In this document: in pieces, positions 61,934 through 64,000 of the stretch
Layout: each line of letters opens with the position of its first letter
Numbering within the stretch: the stretch's first letter is position 1
NCBI GenBank assembly: GCA_965197405.1
Contig: OZ240206.1
Coordinates: forward strand, 496,001 to 560,000
DNA from: G965197405 sp965197405
GTDB taxonomy: Bacteria > Chloroflexota > Dehalococcoidia > Lucifugimonadales > JAGWBF01
Reading direction: 5' to 3'
Length of the DNA stretch: 64,000 nucleotides
Translations under genes and position numbers: made by a program
Notes under the pieces: generated by a model
The model's database searches: none
Told to the model about the DNA's origin: nothing
What the model saw: only the letters and a program-made list of their open reading frames with translations

Positions 61934-62363
61934 TCAAAGCAACGTCCTTTGCGACTACTCCTTCTGATTCGTTTACGCCACCCGAACTGGCAGGCTCATC
62001 CAGGAGATGCTTGATGTCCGTTCCTGTTGGCGGGATGACAAGCATCAACTCTGCGCCAGAGTCCAGCTCCCATTCAAGCTCAAGCCCGCCTTCCGGCAAT
62101 GGAGCGATGAAGGGACTCTCCAGCAGACCCTGGGTGAGCCTGCGCGTTTCGAGGAGCAACTCCGCAGTCGCCTTGACCGCTTCTTCCGTGGGGGGACTGC
62201 CACCGTAACCGTCCCAGTCCGGCTCCAGGGTTCTGAGCTTCCTTATCCTCTCCGCTGCCCTGGGGTTAGCGACCCTGAGATTTGCCAGGGCCTGGTGTGC
62301 ACCGTCACCCTGGGTTTCGCCGCCGGCAGGGGAACGTCTATGGGATCGTAAGCAGTCCGTCAC
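61917..62363 (-). CDS. Hypothetical protein with WDGYGG motif
   Basis: 148 residues. LRTLEPDWDGYGGSPPTEEAVKATAELLLE and IAPLPEGGLELEWELDSGAELML are typical of small accessory proteins often found in two-gene pairs of unknown, possibly antitoxin-like, role. The first 25 residues come from a junction of repeat and duplicated sequence, and no good start codon is seen inside the conserved part. Start uncertain. Confidence 0.55.
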   Translation of the reverse strand: MTDCLRSHRRSPAGGETQGDGAHQALANLRVANPRAAERIRKLRTLEPDWDGYGGSPPTEEAVKATAELLLETRRLTQGLLESPFIAPLPEGGLELEWELDSGAELMLVIPPTGTDIKHLLDEPASSGGVNESEGVVAKDVALSELVK

Positions 62364-62365
62364 CC

Positions 62366-62549
62366 GGGGAACCAGTCCTGCTTCCAGGGGACTCGTCTCC
62401 GCGTCCTCGAAGGCGGGTAGCCCCTGCTAGTCCTTCACGGGGAACCAGTCCTGCTTCCAGGGCCACTCGCCGTCCGCGTAACCAGGTCGCTAGAGAAAGA
62501 TGTTCCAAACTCGGATGCAAGGTCTCATCGAAGGCGGGTAGCCCCTGCT
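62366..62549. repeat. Interleaved tandem duplication at the 3' end of the lyase gene
   Basis: Two 24-base copies of GGGGAACCAGTCCTGCTTCCAGGG (62366-62389, 62439-62462) and two 22-base copies of TCGAAGGCGGGTAGCCCCTGCT (62407-62428, 62528-62549). On the minus strand they encode alternative endings GLPAFE.. and WPWKQDWFPVKD-stop. A segment of about 50 bases between copies has no counterpart. Nothing else is visible between 62364 and 62581. Confidence 0.7.
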
Positions 62550-62581
62550 CCACCCGGTCCCTGTATGGGCTGGTCACAGGC

Positions 62582-63655
62582 TCATTGTAGGGGTAGATGC
62601 CGCCTTCGTAAGCCCCGGGGCCGTTCTTGAAATGCTTGGCCTGCTCCAGGGTCTCGAAAGGGGGCGTCAACGTCGTATAGCTTGTCCACCGTCTTGGGTC
62701 GCGGCCCTGCCTTTGAGACGTGGCCGTAGAGGGGCCTGCCCAGTATCTCCTCGCACATCCACACGCAGTCTATGAGCTTGTCAATGTCCACGCCCGTCTC
62801 GATGCCCATATCCTCCATCATGTGAAGGAGGTCCTCGGTGGGGGACTGGCCCGTGGCCCTGCCATTGCCGCAGTAGGGGCAACCCCCGAAGCCGCCGATG
62901 GTCCCGTCCAAGTCCAGGGTGTCGTCGGGGTCCAGGACTCGCAGGGCGGCGTAGGCGGAGGGTATGGCCATGTTGCGGCCATTGTGGAGGTGAAGCCTGA
63001 AGTGTTTTATCTCGGGCCACCTCTCCTTCACGCGCGTTACGCTGTCCTCCACTTTGTCGGGCCTGCACCAGCTCATGGGGTCGCCCATGCTGACGCTCGC
63101 TACCTTGATGCCGGCCTCGTCCCATAGCTGGTGCTGCTTCTCCAGCATAGTCATGAGGCTGTCCACTGAGAACTCTCCCATGAAGTTGGACCCCCAGCTT
63201 GCGTTGGTGCCTATGCCTCCCTCCCGGACGTTTCTCTCCTGCGCTTGGGCCACGATTTGGGGCCAGCGCTCCATCTCCTGCATCTGAGAGCGGTTGGTGT
63301 TTCGGCGGGTGAAGGCGTCGCACATATGGCACGCGAGCCTGGGCCACGGGTCCTGCTCTATGGTCAGGGGGGGTGAATACTGCTTGGCCCGCTCCACGCC
63401 CCGGGAGTTGAGGGCCAGGGCCGTGTAGGTCACTCCGGGCTTGGGATGGAACCTGGAGACTATCTCGTCTATGCGGGCCATCTGGGGCGTCCACTTGGGA
63501 CTGACGAAAGAGCCTACCACGATGTGCTTGAGGCCCGTCTCGGAGAGGGCGTCCAGCAGCCTCACCTTATCGTCCACGGAGATGTCGGCGTCCTCGATTT
63601 GCATCCCCTCCCGCATCCCTTCTTCCTTGTAGCTCACCTTCGGCCATCTCTTCAC
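62582..63655 (-). CDS. HMG-CoA lyase-like (DRE-TIM) enzyme with C-terminal frameshift
   Basis: DRE-TIM metallolyase: REGMQIEDADIS, VGSFVSPKWTPQMA, HLHNGRNMAIPSAYAALR (metal histidines) and GGFGGCPYCGNGRATGQSPTEDLL (the lyase cysteine loop). Frame 1 ends at 62582 with an anomalous tail. Removing one base from the five-C run at 62660-62664 restores APFETLEQAKHFKNGPGAYE, IYPYNEPVTSPYRDRVEQG and onward to 62338. GTG at 63655 follows AAGGAG and is preferred over the ATG at 63709. Probably cleaves an acyl-CoA such as HMG-CoA. Confidence 0.82.
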   Translation of the reverse strand: MKRWPKVSYKEEGMREGMQIEDADISVDDKVRLLDALSETGLKHIVVGSFVSPKWTPQMARIDEIVSRFHPKPGVTYTALALNSRGVERAKQYSPPLTIEQDPWPRLACHMCDAFTRRNTNRSQMQEMERWPQIVAQAQERNVREGGIGTNASWGSNFMGEFSVDSLMTMLEKQHQLWDEAGIKVASVSMGDPMSWCRPDKVEDSVTRVKERWPEIKHFRLHLHNGRNMAIPSAYAALRVLDPDDTLDLDGTIGGFGGCPYCGNGRATGQSPTEDLLHMMEDMGIETGVDIDKLIDCVWMCEEILGRPLYGHVSKAGPRPKTVDKLYDVDAPFRDPGAGQAFQERPRGLRRRHLPLQ

Positions 63656-63698
63656 GGTCTTACTCCTTAAGCAAGTGCGTCGAATCGTTGGATGTATA

Positions 63699-64000
63699 TC
63701 AGATTCCATCCTTCAGGGTGGCGATCTTTTGCTCCAGCTCTCTCTGTCTCAGGGCCATAGTCAGGTCGCCCCGGGTCCTCTCCAGGATGCCCCGCATGGC
63801 GTCGGTGGTGTGCCGCAGGCCTCCCGTTACCCCCTCCGGGAAGTCCACCGTTACCAGGATGCTATAGATGTCGTCCATAGTCTCCATAATCTCTTCACAG
63901 CGGGAGGTATCGCTCTTGCGCAGAGAGTCCAGGATGAACCGCCTCAACTCCCCTACGACCTCGGCCATGCCATTGAGATAGGGCGCCATTTCCACGCCAA
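63699..64000 (-). CDS. Translin-like protein (C-terminal part, N-terminus beyond window)
   Basis: At least 100 residues. FPEGVTGGLRHTTDAMRGILERTRGDLTMALRQRELEQKI matches the conserved C-terminal region of translin-family proteins found in archaea and a few bacteria: a helical, nucleic-acid-binding ring-forming fold. The frame stays open to the window edge, so the GTG at 63995 may not be the real start. Lies about 44 bases upstream of the lyase gene start. Confidence 0.7.
   Translation of the reverse strand, partial: GVEMAPYLNGMAEVVGELRRFILDSLRKSDTSRCEEIMETMDDIYSILVTVDFPEGVTGGLRHTTDAMRGILERTRGDLTMALRQRELEQKIATLKDGI

Overview
The window is a GC-rich bacterial chromosome segment. It is dominated by housekeeping genes, interrupted by one clear accessory island and several smaller accessory patches. 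Gene content suggests Chloroflexota, most likely a Dehalococcoidia or SAR202-type lineage. The pointers are DUF1800/DUF1501 neighbours, an ArsA ATPase with a C-terminal HSP20-like domain, paired MoxR-type AAA+/VWA genes, a second-type EF-G, an isolated 5S rRNA gene and many lipoproteins with Pro/Thr-rich linkers. This is inference from content; no phylogenetic test was possible.

Layout. 1-7.5 kb: start of htpX, a scramblase-family gene, a MoxR-type AAA+ ATPase with its VWA partner, and an EF-G-like GTPase, all on the minus strand. 7.5-13.9 kb: accessory island with an IS1182/IS5-type transposase and two decayed copies of its 3' end, two unusual tRNA genes, a HARE-HTH-like protein, a RhuM-family protein, a collagen-like lipoprotein and a second lipoprotein. 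The two lipoprotein genes share a structured leader. 13.9-31.7 kb: a HEXXH membrane protein, arsA, then a replication/repair/lipid block (ybeY, dnaX-ybaB-recR-recO, biotin carboxylase plus biotin carrier, uvrA), a thiolase-like/DUF35 pair, an M16 peptidase and an MBL hydrolase. 31.9-40 kb: a GH15 enzyme, a two-gene ATPase-HNH operon of Septu type, an NHL protein and a DUF1501/DUF1800 pair. 40-49 kb: gyrB, radA, clpC, an orphan 5S rRNA gene and a MoaD-MoaE fusion. 49-55 kb: small-molecule catabolism (SMP-30 lactonase, TIM-barrel isomerase, NIPSNAP, isochorismatase-like hydrolase, D-threonine-aldolase-like enzyme, Rieske protein, maleate-isomerase-like protein). 55-64 kb: a DUF192 lipoprotein, a second VWA gene, enoyl-CoA hydratase, a MOSC protein, an HMG-CoA-lyase-like gene with a damaged 3' end, and a translin-like gene cut by the window edge.

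Nearly every long intergenic gap carries pieces of interspersed palindromic repeats: one family with TTTTCATGG-type ends and nested CCCGC..GCGGG hairpins, and another with arms reading GTCATTCCGA/TCGGAATGAC. They look like small non-autonomous elements that insert next to each other.

The most interesting observation is the leader shared by the two lipoprotein genes at 12.1-13.7 kb. Four helix-forming segment pairs occur in the same order in both leaders. Several pairs differ in sequence but keep their pairing, and the last pair hides the ribosome-binding site. This looks like an undescribed structured cis-regulatory RNA. Other points worth a second look are a leucine-type tRNA body with a serine GGA anticodon, a Septu-like defence operon, the unlinked 5S gene and the damaged lyase 3' end.
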